Assembly: GCA_021648755.1 (NCBI GenBank)
Contig: JAKISG010000017.1
Coordinates: 1-51,992, forward strand
Length of the DNA stretch: 51,992 bases
Source: Flavobacteriaceae bacterium
GTDB taxonomy: Bacteria; Bacteroidota; Bacteroidia; Flavobacteriales; Flavobacteriaceae
Direction: 5' to 3'
Within the stretch, counting starts at the first letter, position 1, and every line of letters begins with the position of its first letter. The position numbers and the translations under genes were made by a program. Under the pieces are notes generated by a model. The model saw only the letters and a list, made by a program, of their open reading frames with translations, ran no database searches and was not told the origin of the DNA. Of this stretch, positions 7,040 to 17,064 are shown piece by piece.

Positions 7040-8182
7040 ATGAAAAATATATTATTAATTTTGTTAAGTACAATTGTACTTTTATCTTGTAAAAAAGAAG
7101 AAGAAAAACCATTACCAAACACTATAAAAGGTCTAAAAATAGAGAAAAATAAACTCGAAAAATCAAAAGACAGTTTATCCGTATTAATTGTAAAAATTGA
7201 TAAAAAATTAGCTAAATTAGATACCGTTAAAAAACTACAATTAGTAAGTGTCGTAAAAATAGAACCTTCCTATTTTGAACATTATATCAGCATTCAAGGC
7301 AACACAATGACCGATAAAAACATAATCGTAAGACCGCAGTCAAACGGATTAATTACTAAAGTTTATGTAAAAGAAGGGCAACGAGTTAGTAACGGTCAAA
7401 TCTTATTTCAAATAGATGATGCCATATTGCAAAATTCAATTTTTGAAATTAAAAACCAATTAATACTTGCCAACACAACTTTTGAAAGACAAAAACGACT
7501 TTGGGATCAAAAAATAGGTTCTGAAATGCAATTTCTCCAAGCAAAAAATAATAAAGAAATTCTTGAAAATAAAATTACAACATTAAATGCACAATTAAAA
7601 AGCTATAAAGTTTTTGCCCCTTTTAATGGTATTATAGATAATCTTATTGCAAATAAAGGAGATTTAGCAACATCACAAACACCATTACTCCAAATCATTA
7701 ATTTAAATAACATGTATATTGAATCTGATGTTTCTGAAAATTATTTAAAAAATATCAAAAAAGGAAACAAAGCTATAGTGAAATTTGAGTCTTTAGGCAG
7801 AGAAATAACTACTAAAGTTGCTCAAATAGGTAACTATATAGACCCTGAAAATAGAAGTTTTAAAATACGAATTAATATAAATAACAGAAATGGCACCATT
7901 AAGCCTAACTTATTAGCAGACATAAAATTAAAAGATTTTGATGCTAAAAATGCCATTGTAATACCAAATAACTTGGTGCAAATTGATGGTAAAGGTAAAG
8001 AGTTTGTTTACATTTTGAAAACCAAAGACAGTATAAATATTGCACTAAAAAGAACTATTAAAACTAAAAGCACATACCAAGATATGACTTTAATAATAGC
8101 TGGTTTAGAATTAGATGAAATCCTAATAACGGAAGGTTCTAGATTTATAAGTAATAATCAAGAAATTGAAATTTTAGAGTAA
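7040..8182 (+). CDS. RND efflux periplasmic adaptor (HlyD/MFP family), lipoprotein
   Basis: This 380-residue membrane-fusion protein links the RND pump to TolC. From the ATG at 7040 it begins with a lipoprotein signal ending in LLSC (C17), so it should be anchored by lipidated cysteine. A GTG at 7022 would add six residues and spoil the signal. A short charged coiled coil (about 23-50) precedes the barrel-sandwich (about 75-115 and 185-215) split by a helical hairpin, followed by beta-barrel and membrane-proximal domains. The extra N-terminal coiled coil is common in Bacteroidetes members. The RND gene follows 28 bases later. Confidence 0.9.
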   Translation: MKNILLILLSTIVLLSCKKEEEKPLPNTIKGLKIEKNKLEKSKDSLSVLIVKIDKKLAKLDTVKKLQLVSVVKIEPSYFEHYISIQGNTMTDKNIIVRPQSNGLITKVYVKEGQRVSNGQILFQIDDAILQNSIFEIKNQLILANTTFERQKRLWDQKIGSEMQFLQAKNNKEILENKITTLNAQLKSYKVFAPFNGIIDNLIANKGDLATSQTPLLQIINLNNMYIESDVSENYLKNIKKGNKAIVKFESLGREITTKVAQIGNYIDPENRSFKIRININNRNGTIKPNLLADIKLKDFDAKNAIVIPNNLVQIDGKGKEFVYILKTKDSINIALKRTIKTKSTYQDMTLIIAGLELDEILITEGSRFISNNQEIEILE

Positions 8183-8210
8183 AAAAACTGGAGTAAAACC
8201 TTGAAAAAAT

Positions 8211-11200
8211 ATGATTCACAAAACAAATGCACTTTCAAACTGGGCAATAAATAACAAAGCAACGGTACTAGTTATTACAGCAATAATTTTTATTGCAGGA
8301 ATAACATCTTACAAGTCAATGCCTAACGAAGCATTTCCAGAAGTGATAATGCCAGAAATTTTTATTACGACAATTTATCCGGGTAATTCCTCTTTAGATA
8401 TAGAAAAATTAATAACTAGACCACTAGAAAAAGAAATTAATCAAATAACTGGTGTAGATAAAATTACTTCGACATCAAAACAAGGGTTTTCTACAATAAA
8501 TGTTAAATTCAGTTTTGATATTACACCAGAACAAGCCCTTCAAAAAGTAAAAGATAAGGTAGATATTGCTAAAGCCGATAAAGACTTCCCGAACGATTTA
8601 CCAGCAGATCCAGCGATCAGAGAATTTAATATGTCTGAAATGATGCCAATAATGAATGTTAATCTTACAGGCGAATTTTCTTTAGATCAATTAAAAGAAT
8701 ACGGTGAATTTTTAGAAAATGAAATTGAAAAATTATCAGAAATAAGTGGCGTTGATATACGGGGAATACAAGAAAAAGAAGTAGAAATAGCTGTAGATTT
8801 AAATAAAATGGAAAGCCTTGAACTAAATTTTAATGATTTAGCAGAAGCAATTCGCAATGAAAATATGACACTTAGTAGTGGCGATATTAAACAAAGCGGA
8901 TTACTTAGAAATGTACGTGTTGTTGGTGAATATAAAGACCCAACAAAAATAGAGAATATTATAGTTAAAAACGAAAATCAAAAAGTTGTTTACCTACGTG
9001 ATATAGCAACTGTATTATATAAAGAACAAGAAAAAAAAAGTTATGCACGCGAATTTAGCAAACCTGTAGTAATGCTAGATGTTAAAAAACGTAGCGGTAA
9101 AAACCTAATTGTTGCATCGCGTAAAATTGATGAATTTATAAAAAAAGCAAAAAAAGATAAACTACTACCAAAAAAATTAATTATCTCTAAAACCAATGAT
9201 CAAACTAACAAAACAATATCTCAAGTAACCGATTTAGAAAATAATATTATTTTTGGAGTGCTTTTGGTAGTTTTGATTTTAATGTTCTTCTTAGGTTTAC
9301 GAAACTCCCTTTTTGTAGGTGTAGCAATTCCATTATCTATGCTCTTATCATTTGTACTCTTAAATGCTCTTGGCATTACTTTAAATATGATGGTGCTCTT
9401 TGGTTTGGTATTGGCACTTGGTATGTTGGTTGATAACGGTATTGTGGTTGTCGAAAATATTTATCGTTATATAGATGAAGGTTACTCTAATACCGAAGCA
9501 GCAAAATATGGCGTTGGTGAAGTTGCATGGCCAATTATTGCATCAACTGCAACTACACTTGCAGCATTTATTCCTTTAGGGTTTTGGCCTGGAGTTATGG
9601 GGCAGTTCATGAAATATTTTCCGTTAACTTTAATAATGGTTCTAGCGTCTTCTTTATTTGTAGCATTAGTTATAAACCCCGTATTAACTTCTATGTATAT
9701 GAAAGTTGAAAAAACTAAAACGCCATTTAAAAAAGTATTAATAAGAAGTGCTTTTCTTGGGTTTATTGGTGTGTTATTTCTTTTAATTGGTTTTAAATCA
9801 ACTACTAAAGTTTTTATCGGAATAGGTAATTTATTACTTGTATTCTCTATTTTAAATTTATTATTTTCACTCGTTATAAATAAAGTAATAAATTGGTTTC
9901 AAAATAAATTTTTACCAAGGTTAGAAAAAGGCTATGAAAAAATATTGCGATTTTCTTTAAAAGGAAGAAACGCATATATTACTTTCATAATAACTTTTTT
10001 AATGCTAATTTTCTCTTTTATTTTAATGGGAATATTTCCGCCAAAGACACTTTTTTTTCCAGAAAGTGACCCAGAACAAATATTTGTGTATTCCGAATTT
10101 CCAATAGGTACAACTATCGAAAAAACAAATGTTTTAACCCATAAATTAGAAATTAAAATTCAAGATTACCTTAAACAATATGAAAAAGACGGTAAAAGTT
10201 ATTTAATTAAATCAGTAATTGGTCAAGTTGGCGAAGGTACAGGTGACCCAGAACAAGGTAACCAAGGAAATACACCTAATAAATCTCGAATTTCTTTAGA
10301 TTTTGTTCAGTTTGTAGATAGAAGAGGCGTAAATACAAGTGATGTATTAACCGATTTAAGAAATTTACTAGTTGGTTACCCTGGTGTTAACATTACAATT
10401 GCAAAAAACCAAAATGGACCACCAGCAGGTCCGCCATTAAATATTGAAGTTAGTGGTGAAAATTATGATGAATTAATAAAAAATACAATTGCAATTAAAG
10501 ATTTTATTGTTAGTAAAAACATTAGTGGTATTGAAGAGTTAAAATTAGATGTAGAATTAGGCAAGCCTGAAATGATATTAAGAGTAGACCGTCAAAAAGC
10601 AAATAGATTAGGTGTTTCTACAGGTCAAATTGCAGATGTATTAAGAACTGCCCTTTATGGTAAAGAAATTTCAACGTTTAAAGATGGTGAGGATAATTAC
10701 CCCATAAATATTAGACTACAAGAAAAATATAGGTATAATAAAGAAGCATTACTAAACCAAAAAATTATTTTTAGAGATCAAGCAAGCGGACGTATAAAAA
10801 AAGTGCCCATTGCTGCAATAACAACGACAAAAAATTCAACTACATTTTCTGCTGTTAAAAGAAAAAATTTAAATCGTGTTATTAGTATTTATACAAACAT
10901 TCTAGAAGGCTATAATCCTACAGAAGTAGTAAAAAATACGGAGCAAATTTTAAAATCATATAAACTACCAACAGGTTATAGTTATAAGTTTACTGGCGAA
11001 CAAGAAGAACAAGAAAAAATGATGGCTTTTTTAAGTAAAGCACTTTTAATAGGTGTTGTACTTATCTTTTTAATTCTTGTTGCTCAATTTAATTCTGCTA
11101 CAACACCAATAATTATTTCATTATCTGTTTTGCTAAGTTTAATAGGTGTGCTATTAGGTTTAATTATTTTTAATATGGACTTTATCATATTAATGACTAT

Positions 11201-11645
11201 GCTTGGTATTATTTCATTAGCAGGTATCGTTGTAAATAATGCTATTGTATTAATAGATTATGTCAATTTAATTCTAGAAAGAAAAAAAGCAACACTAAAA
11301 GTATCTACAGATAAATTATTACCAAAAAAAATAATTTATGAAAGCATTGTGCAAGCAGGAAAAGTACGTTTAAGACCTGTAATACTAACTGCAATAACAA
11401 CTATTTTGGGTATGATTCCGTTAGCATTCGGAATAAATATCAATTTTGTTACTTTATTTACAGAATACGATAGCCATTTTTATATTGGTGGTGAAAATGT
11501 AATGTTTTGGGGACCACTTTCTAAAACGGTTATTTTCGGATTAGTTTTCGCAACATTTTTAACCTTAATAATTGTGCCTGTAATGTATTATATATTATTT
11601 AGAGTGCAATTGAGATTAAATAAAAACAATATTGCAAAAGTGTAA
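8211..11645 (+). CDS. RND-family efflux permease (AcrB-like)
   Basis: This 1144-residue inner-membrane proton antiporter has the usual two halves of six transmembrane helices with large periplasmic loops. Helix 4 reads LGMLVDNGIVVVEN with D408 kept and N409 where E. coli AcrB has a second Asp, a pattern of the HAE/Bacteroidetes branch. Between helices 6 and 7 (about residues 505-560) an additional hydrophobic insertion could form two extra membrane segments. The large size is usual in Bacteroidetes. It closes the tetR-tolC-adaptor-pump operon. Substrates (drug, bile salt, lipid or dye) cannot be told from sequence. Confidence 0.93.
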   Translation: MIHKTNALSNWAINNKATVLVITAIIFIAGITSYKSMPNEAFPEVIMPEIFITTIYPGNSSLDIEKLITRPLEKEINQITGVDKITSTSKQGFSTINVKFSFDITPEQALQKVKDKVDIAKADKDFPNDLPADPAIREFNMSEMMPIMNVNLTGEFSLDQLKEYGEFLENEIEKLSEISGVDIRGIQEKEVEIAVDLNKMESLELNFNDLAEAIRNENMTLSSGDIKQSGLLRNVRVVGEYKDPTKIENIIVKNENQKVVYLRDIATVLYKEQEKKSYAREFSKPVVMLDVKKRSGKNLIVASRKIDEFIKKAKKDKLLPKKLIISKTNDQTNKTISQVTDLENNIIFGVLLVVLILMFFLGLRNSLFVGVAIPLSMLLSFVLLNALGITLNMMVLFGLVLALGMLVDNGIVVVENIYRYIDEGYSNTEAAKYGVGEVAWPIIASTATTLAAFIPLGFWPGVMGQFMKYFPLTLIMVLASSLFVALVINPVLTSMYMKVEKTKTPFKKVLIRSAFLGFIGVLFLLIGFKSTTKVFIGIGNLLLVFSILNLLFSLVINKVINWFQNKFLPRLEKGYEKILRFSLKGRNAYITFIITFLMLIFSFILMGIFPPKTLFFPESDPEQIFVYSEFPIGTTIEKTNVLTHKLEIKIQDYLKQYEKDGKSYLIKSVIGQVGEGTGDPEQGNQGNTPNKSRISLDFVQFVDRRGVNTSDVLTDLRNLLVGYPGVNITIAKNQNGPPAGPPLNIEVSGENYDELIKNTIAIKDFIVSKNISGIEELKLDVELGKPEMILRVDRQKANRLGVSTGQIADVLRTALYGKEISTFKDGEDNYPINIRLQEKYRYNKEALLNQKIIFRDQASGRIKKVPIAAITTTKNSTTFSAVKRKNLNRVISIYTNILEGYNPTEVVKNTEQILKSYKLPTGYSYKFTGEQEEQEKMMAFLSKALLIGVVLIFLILVAQFNSATTPIIISLSVLLSLIGVLLGLIIFNMDFIILMTMLGIISLAGIVVNNAIVLIDYVNLILERKKATLKVSTDKLLPKKIIYESIVQAGKVRLRPVILTAITTILGMIPLAFGININFVTLFTEYDSHFYIGGENVMFWGPLSKTVIFGLVFATFLTLIIVPVMYYILFRVQLRLNKNNIAKV

Positions 11646-11751
11646 CTTTAGTTTAGATTATTTATTTATTTAGCGTAAAAAATAGTCACTATTAACTTTA
11701 ATAGTTTGTGCTTTTGATTAAGTTAATTTCTTGTTTTTCAAATTCAAATTA

Positions 11752-12438
11752 TTATTTTTTGCGAAATAATTTTAGTGCCTCTTTTAGTTCTAGTTCAAAA
11801 GAACTACCTAAGAAACTATTCATAGTCTTTTTTTGTATTTTTTCTTTTGTATCAATCTCTGTTATAATATCCTTGCTAGTTGTATTTATATTTAATTCAT
11901 TATCTTGAAAATAATCATAAACTTCTACCTCAGACATACCTGCTACTTCTAAAAAGAAGTCATCATAGGTAAGTTTTTGATTTTCAAGAATTTCAATAAA
12001 TGTTTCTTCCGCAAGTTTTGGATCATACTTTTCGATAGTTAAAATCATTTTATAAATTGATTCCGCATTTTCTACAACTTTAGTAGGTACTGCTTTTCTT
12101 CTTGCATAATGAGATAATATATTACCGCCACTATCAAATGTAGTTTCAAATTTTGTTACAACCCAGTAAAAACTGCCATCTTTTGCTAAATTTTTTATAA
12201 TAGCATATAAATTTTCACCTTTACGTAATTTATCCCACATCATTTTAAAAACTACTTTTGGCATATCAGGATGGCGAACAATATTATGTGCTTTTCCAAT
12301 TAATTCATATTTACTATAACCAGAGGTTTCTGTAAAATACTCATTTGCAAACTCTATAAGTCCTTTATAATTAGTTTTAGACATAATTACTTTTTTAGGA
12401 TCAATTATTATCTCATTATTCTTAGGTGTAGGTTTCAT
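11752..12438 (-). CDS. PAS-domain sensor protein of the Aer type, without a known output domain
   Basis: From the ATG at 12438 the protein has 228 residues. Residues about 10-120 form a PAS domain close to the aerotaxis receptor Aer: HNIVRHPDMPKVVFKMMWD, a KGENLYAIIKN segment and the KDGSFYWVVTKFE strand. In Aer this domain holds FAD. The remaining ~110 residues are polar and helical with no methyl-accepting, kinase or cyclase motif and no membrane segment. Upstream TTG 12468 would add ten residues and is less likely. It stands alone between the efflux operon (convergent) and a cytochrome c gene. Redox or oxygen sensing is plausible by homology; the output partner is unknown. Confidence 0.75.
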   Translation of the reverse strand: MKPTPKNNEIIIDPKKVIMSKTNYKGLIEFANEYFTETSGYSKYELIGKAHNIVRHPDMPKVVFKMMWDKLRKGENLYAIIKNLAKDGSFYWVVTKFETTFDSGGNILSHYARRKAVPTKVVENAESIYKMILTIEKYDPKLAEETFIEILENQKLTYDDFFLEVAGMSEVEVYDYFQDNELNINTTSKDIITEIDTKEKIQKKTMNSFLGSSFELELKEALKLFRKK

Positions 12439-12508
12439 AAACTTTTGTATTTTGTTAAGAAGCAACAAACTTAAAAAAAATATACTTGTATTACTTATTT
12501 GTTTTCTA

Positions 12509-12901
12509 TTACTTCAATGTTCTCATATAATTAACCAAATTCCATCGCTGTTTTTTAGTTAAAATAGGCGCCCATTTTATCATATCATTTCTGCCATTAC
12601 TAACTTTCCAAAAAAGTTCACCATCAGTTTGATTTTGTACTAGGGCATTAGTTAAACTTCCTGGTTTTGGAGTCAATGACTTACTTCCAGGTCCATCTCC
12701 TAGACCTTTAGTGCCGTGACAAACAGCACAACGTGATCTAAATAATTTCTTACCACTTGCAATAGATGTAGTAGAACTGGTAACAGGGTTTTTAATTAAT
12801 TTTGCCTCTGCTGGTGCCTTCCAAATACCTTCTTGCATTTCTATAAAACTAAGTAGCCCTAAAGAAATAGTTATACCTATAATTAATTTAAAATTCTTCA
12901 T
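12509..12901 (-). CDS. Class I cytochrome c, exported small haem protein
   Basis: This 130-residue protein has a signal peptide/anchor (residues 1-20) and a single haem-binding motif C58-A-V-C61-H62, followed by the conserved GTKGLGDGPGS loop. M107 in SNGRNDMIKW is the likely distal ligand and the C-terminal helix NLVNYMRTLK is typical of the fold. It should act as a periplasmic electron carrier. The PAS gene lies downstream on the same strand after 70 bases, possibly sharing a transcript. Confidence 0.88.
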   Translation of the reverse strand: MKNFKLIIGITISLGLLSFIEMQEGIWKAPAEAKLIKNPVTSSTTSIASGKKLFRSRCAVCHGTKGLGDGPGSKSLTPKPGSLTNALVQNQTDGELFWKVSNGRNDMIKWAPILTKKQRWNLVNYMRTLK

Positions 12902-13100
12902 GTGTTTTTGTTTTTAAACGGACTACAATATAGGGTTTTTTTTATAAATCAAATTTTATAACCGCAATTATAACTATAAAATCAATAGTTGTGCCAAAAG
13001 AATGAAAAAAAACTGTTATAATAGTTTAATTTATTGATAATTTTAAATGGGTTTTTAATGTTTAGGTTTACCTACTCCGATTAAAATATTTAATTTGGTA

Positions 13101-14987
13101 TTAATAAGCTCTTTCATTATTGCCTTGATAATAATTTACAAAAGCTTTGTTTACAAATTTTACGCCACCAATAGTTGGGTAATTACCTGTAAAATACCAA
13201 TCTCCTTTATGGTTAGGTATTGCTTTATGTAGGTTTTTTATGTCTTGGTAAATTATTTTTACTGTAGCTTTAGTGTTTTTATCAGTTAATAATTCTGCTA
13301 TTTTAGTAGAAATTTGCTCTGGTGTAAAAGATTTATAAATTGCTTTTACAAAATTTTCTTGCGTTGAGTTTGAAGTATTACAATGTTGATAAACATCTTC
13401 GATAATTTGTTCTTGTTTGGTGTCTTTTAGTAGTTCTATGGCTGCTCTAAAAGCAATAAAATCTCCTAATTTTGCCATATCAATTCCGTAGCAATCTGGA
13501 TACCTAATTTGTGGTGCCGAAGAAACAATAATTATCTTTTTAGGATTTAATCTGTCTAAAATTCGAATAATACTTTGTTTTAAAGTTGTGCCACGAACAA
13601 TACTATCGTCGATTACCACTAAGTTGTCTGTCAACTTCACAACACCGTAAGTAACATCATAAACGTGAGCAACCAAATCATCTCTAGAATTGTCATCTGC
13701 AATAAAAGTACGGAGTTTAACATCTTTTATCGCTATTTTTTCAATTCTTGGTCTTACGGCTAACACTTTAGTTATTTCTTCTGCAGAAATATCTTGTTTA
13801 CCTTTTAAAATAATATTTGTTTTACGTTTGTTTAAATAAATTTCTGCTTCCTCGGTCATTCCGAAAAAGGAAGTTTCAGCAGTATTTGGTATATACGAAA
13901 AAACAGTGTTAGTAATGTCATCTTTTATAGCTTCTAATACTTTTGGAAAGATTAATTTTCCTAAATCTTTTCGTTCTTTATAGATACTTGCATCGCTTCC
14001 TCTAGAAAAATAAATTCGTTCAAAAGAACAGGCTTTTTTTTCTAAAACATTTCTTATTTTTTTTATACTAGTTTTACCATTTTTTTTAATAATTAGTCCA
14101 TGTGCTGGTTCTAACTCTTTTACTTTATTGATGTCAACATTAAAAACAGTTTGTATTACTGGTCTTTCGCTTGCAACAACAACTACCTCATTATCTTGGT
14201 AATAAAAGGCGGGTCTAATTCCAGCAGGGTCACGTAATACAAAAGCATCACCATGACCAATTAAACCAGTCATAGCATAACCGCCATCCCAATTTTTTGA
14301 GGCTCTACGTAGTATTTTTTTAATATTTAAATCGCGTTCAATAATTGCGGATGCTTCTTTTTTAGTAATGCCTTGTTCTTTGCATTTTTGATAAATACTT
14401 TGTACCTCATCATCTAAAAAATGACCGATTTTTTCCATTATGGTAACAGTATCAGTATTCTCTTTTGGGTGCTGCCCAAGTTCAATTAACTCTTCTAATA
14501 ATTCGCTAGAGTTAGTCATATTAAAATTACCTGCCATAATTAGATTTTTATGTTTCCAATTACTTTGACGTAAAAACGGATGTACAGATTCTATACTATT
14601 TCTACCAAAAGTACCATAACGCACATGGCCTAAAAAAACATTGCCAACATAAGGCATATTTTCTATTTGCCAGTTAAGATCATTTTTTTTATCAGGGTTT
14701 TTATCAAGAATTGCATTAATTTTATCATTAATTTGTTTGAAAATATCTTGAATTGGTTGTTGTTCATTAGAACGAATGCGAGAAATATATCTTGTACCTG
14801 GTTTTACGTCTAATTTTATACTTGCAAAACCAGCACCATCTTGACCACGATTGTGTTGTTTTTCTAGTAACAAATACATTTTTTGAATGCCGTAAAATGA
14901 GGTTCCATATTTTTTTTTGTAGAACTCAAGCGGTTTTAGTAATCTTACTAAGGCAATACCACATTCGTGTTTTAGCGCGTCACTCAT
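13101..14987 (-). CDS. purF: Amidophosphoribosyltransferase, long Bacteroidetes form
   Basis: Catalyses the first step of purine synthesis: glutamine plus PRPP gives phosphoribosylamine. The 628-residue protein is longer than E. coli PurF (about 505) but matches the Bacteroidetes type. The N-terminal class-II glutaminase nucleophile is C9 (MSDALKHEC), implying removal of an 8-residue propeptide. HNRGQDGAG and GHVRYGTFG are glutaminase motifs. The PRPP motif VVIDDSIVRGTT is near residues 455-467. Additional segments lie in the linker and the C-terminus (about 540-628). The PfkB kinase gene is upstream on the same strand, 105 bases away. An internal paralogue of purF cannot be excluded, so the symbol is by function. 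Confidence 0.85.
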   Translation of the reverse strand: MSDALKHECGIALVRLLKPLEFYKKKYGTSFYGIQKMYLLLEKQHNRGQDGAGFASIKLDVKPGTRYISRIRSNEQQPIQDIFKQINDKINAILDKNPDKKNDLNWQIENMPYVGNVFLGHVRYGTFGRNSIESVHPFLRQSNWKHKNLIMAGNFNMTNSSELLEELIELGQHPKENTDTVTIMEKIGHFLDDEVQSIYQKCKEQGITKKEASAIIERDLNIKKILRRASKNWDGGYAMTGLIGHGDAFVLRDPAGIRPAFYYQDNEVVVVASERPVIQTVFNVDINKVKELEPAHGLIIKKNGKTSIKKIRNVLEKKACSFERIYFSRGSDASIYKERKDLGKLIFPKVLEAIKDDITNTVFSYIPNTAETSFFGMTEEAEIYLNKRKTNIILKGKQDISAEEITKVLAVRPRIEKIAIKDVKLRTFIADDNSRDDLVAHVYDVTYGVVKLTDNLVVIDDSIVRGTTLKQSIIRILDRLNPKKIIIVSSAPQIRYPDCYGIDMAKLGDFIAFRAAIELLKDTKQEQIIEDVYQHCNTSNSTQENFVKAIYKSFTPEQISTKIAELLTDKNTKATVKIIYQDIKNLHKAIPNHKGDWYFTGNYPTIGGVKFVNKAFVNYYQGNNERAY

Positions 14988-15092
14988 CAGAAAGTTAATT
15001 TAAAACATCTAAAAGAAATTTTATAGGGTTTTATCAAATCTTTTTTTAGTGTTTATTAATAATTTATATAAAAGTATTTTTTTGAGTATTAA

Positions 15093-16019
15093 TTAATGTA
15101 ATTCAATATCAAACTGTGTTAATTGTTTAAACTGCTGTAATCTATTTTTAATTTCTATTTGTGTTAAATCAATCATACGTTCTGTACCAAATTTTTCTAC
15201 ACAAAAAGAAGCTAGATTAGAACCGTAAATTACGGCATTTTTCATATTTTCAAAAGAAATATTATTTGTTTTTGCTAAATATCCTGTAAAACCTCCTGCA
15301 AAAGTATCTCCTGCTCCTGTTGGATCAAAAACTTCGGCTAATGGTAATGCTGGTGCATAAAACATATTATCTTCACCAAATAATAAGGCGCCGTGCTCTC
15401 CTTTTTTAATTACAACATACTTTGGTCCCATTTTATGAATTTTTTTTGCCGCATTTACCAATGAATATTCGCCACTTAACTGTCTTGCTTCTTCATCGTT
15501 TATAGTAATAACATCAATTTTTTTTATAACTTCCTTTAGTTCAGTTAGTGCAATATTCATCCAAAAATCCATAGTATCTAATACTATTAATTTTGGTCTT
15601 TCTGTCATTTGATTAATCACACGCATTTGTACAGATGGGTGTAAATTACCCAACATTACTATTTTACTATCTTTAAATGTTTCTGGAACTATAGGGTTAA
15701 AATGCTCTAATACATTTAGGTCAGTAATTAAGGTATCCCGAGAGTTCATATCATTATGGTATTTACCAGACCAAAAAAATGTTTTGCCGTTTTTTACGAT
15801 TTCAATTCCTAATGTATCTATATTTCTATCATTTAATAAAGTTAAATATTCTTGCGGAAAATCCCCACCAATTATAGATACAATTCCTGACTTTATACCA
15901 AAAGTAGCGGCAGATAAACCTATATATGTTGCTGCTCCTCCTAAAATTTTAGTTGTTTTTCCAAAAGGAGTTTCAATAGCATCAAATGCTACAGTTCCTA
16001 CTATTAAAAGTTTACTCAT
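15093..16019 (-). CDS. PfkB-family sugar/nucleoside kinase
   Basis: This 308-residue kinase has the ribokinase fold: an N-terminal GGAATYIGLSAATFG segment (about 27-41) and the C-terminal PfkB signature DPTGAGDTFAGGF with the catalytic base D238 in GAGD (235-238). Length is normal. It lies directly upstream of the amidophosphoribosyltransferase gene on the same strand; a role in nucleoside or ribose phosphorylation feeding PRPP/purine metabolism would fit but is inference. Substrate specificity is not readable. Confidence 0.85.
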   Translation of the reverse strand: MSKLLIVGTVAFDAIETPFGKTTKILGGAATYIGLSAATFGIKSGIVSIIGGDFPQEYLTLLNDRNIDTLGIEIVKNGKTFFWSGKYHNDMNSRDTLITDLNVLEHFNPIVPETFKDSKIVMLGNLHPSVQMRVINQMTERPKLIVLDTMDFWMNIALTELKEVIKKIDVITINDEEARQLSGEYSLVNAAKKIHKMGPKYVVIKKGEHGALLFGEDNMFYAPALPLAEVFDPTGAGDTFAGGFTGYLAKTNNISFENMKNAVIYGSNLASFCVEKFGTERMIDLTQIEIKNRLQQFKQLTQFDIELH

Positions 16020-16072
16020 TTTTAAGAAAGGTTTTTATTAAGTTAGTAATAGAAATTATCGCAAATAAAAAT

Positions 16073-16080
16073 TATCTTTG
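16073..16080 (+). promoter_or_regulatory. Candidate -7 box upstream of the sufE group
   Basis: TATCTTTG matches TAnnTTTG and lies in the divergent region between the PfkB kinase and sufE. No clear -33 TTTG is at the right distance. It would give a leader of roughly 105 bases before sufE. Confidence 0.4.
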
Positions 16081-16192
16081 CAAAAATAAGTTTTAATACC
16101 GACTATTAAAGAAATAATTCTAAAATAATTTAGTTTTAATTACCTAATTTAGTATTAACGCATAAACCTATTAAGCCTAAAATTAAAAATTA

Positions 16193-16615
16193 ATGACTAT
16201 AAAAGATTTACAAGAAGAAATTATAGATGAATTTGATTTTTTTGATGATTGGATGGAGCGTTATGAATATCTAATTGAGTTAGGTAAATCTTTACCATTA
16301 ATTAGTGCTGAAAATAAAATAAGTGAAAATTTAATATTTGGATGTCAGTCTAATGTTTGGCTACATGCAAGAAAAAAAGAAACTAAAATAATTTTCACTG
16401 CAGATGGCGATGCTATTTTAACTAAAGGAATAATTTCATTATTAATTAGAGTTTATTCAAACCAAACACCAAGAACAATAATCGAAACTAATGCGAATTT
16501 TATTGATAAAATTGGTTTAAAAGAGCACTTATCACCAACAAGAGCAAATGGTTTAGTTGCTATGATAAAGCGTATAAAATATTTTGCTTTAAAATTTGAG
16601 TTAGAAAACAGTTAA
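16193..16615 (+). CDS. sufE: SufE-like sulfur acceptor for Fe-S cluster assembly
   Basis: Takes persulfide sulfur from the SufS cysteine desulfurase. The 140-residue protein has the SufE fold with the active cysteine in GCQSNVWL at C51, the same position as in E. coli SufE. The conserved N-terminal DDWMERYEYLIELGKSLP and the C-terminal HLSPTRANGLVAMIKRIK are clear. It heads a sufE - DUF59 - DUF2480 series that in Bacteroidetes usually follows the suf core genes; sufBCDS are not in this window upstream. Confidence 0.93.
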   Translation: MTIKDLQEEIIDEFDFFDDWMERYEYLIELGKSLPLISAENKISENLIFGCQSNVWLHARKKETKIIFTADGDAILTKGIISLLIRVYSNQTPRTIIETNANFIDKIGLKEHLSPTRANGLVAMIKRIKYFALKFELENS

Positions 16616-16646
16616 TTTTTTATACATTTGTTTTATATTTTATAAA

Positions 16647-16967
16647 ATGAAAGAAAACGAAGTACAAAATTTAGGTAATAAAATTATAGAAAAAATAAAA
16701 GAAATCTATGATCCTGAAATTCCGGTAGATATTTATGAGTTAGGTTTAATTTATGATGTTTTAGTAAACGAAGATAATGATGCTAAGATATTAATGACTT
16801 TAACTTCACCAAACTGTCCTGTTGCTGAAACTTTACCAGTTGAAGTAGAAGAAAAAGTAAAAGAAATACCTGAAATAAATAATGCTGAAGTAGAAATAAC
16901 CTTCGACCCTCCTTGGTCGCAAGAATTAATGAGCGAAGAGGCAAAGTTAGAGTTAGGGTTTTTGTAA
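16647..16967 (+). CDS. DUF59/MIP18-family Fe-S assembly protein (SufT/YitW-like)
   Basis: This 106-residue protein is a member of the small MIP18 family that helps cluster transfer. YDPEIPVDIYELGLIYDV (21-38) and the LTSPNCPVAETLP loop with C57 are diagnostic, and the end FDPPWSQELMSEEAK is typical of the SUF-associated branch. It lies 31 bases after sufE and is surely in its operon. Confidence 0.92.
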   Translation: MKENEVQNLGNKIIEKIKEIYDPEIPVDIYELGLIYDVLVNEDNDAKILMTLTSPNCPVAETLPVEVEEKVKEIPEINNAEVEITFDPPWSQELMSEEAKLELGFL

Positions 16968-17064
16968 AGAAAAAGTTAGTATTTATAAGATTTTGTAAAA
17001 ACTAACATTCTAGAAATATTAAAGATAGGCTTTTGATAGACTCAAAATCATAAAAACTAAATTA

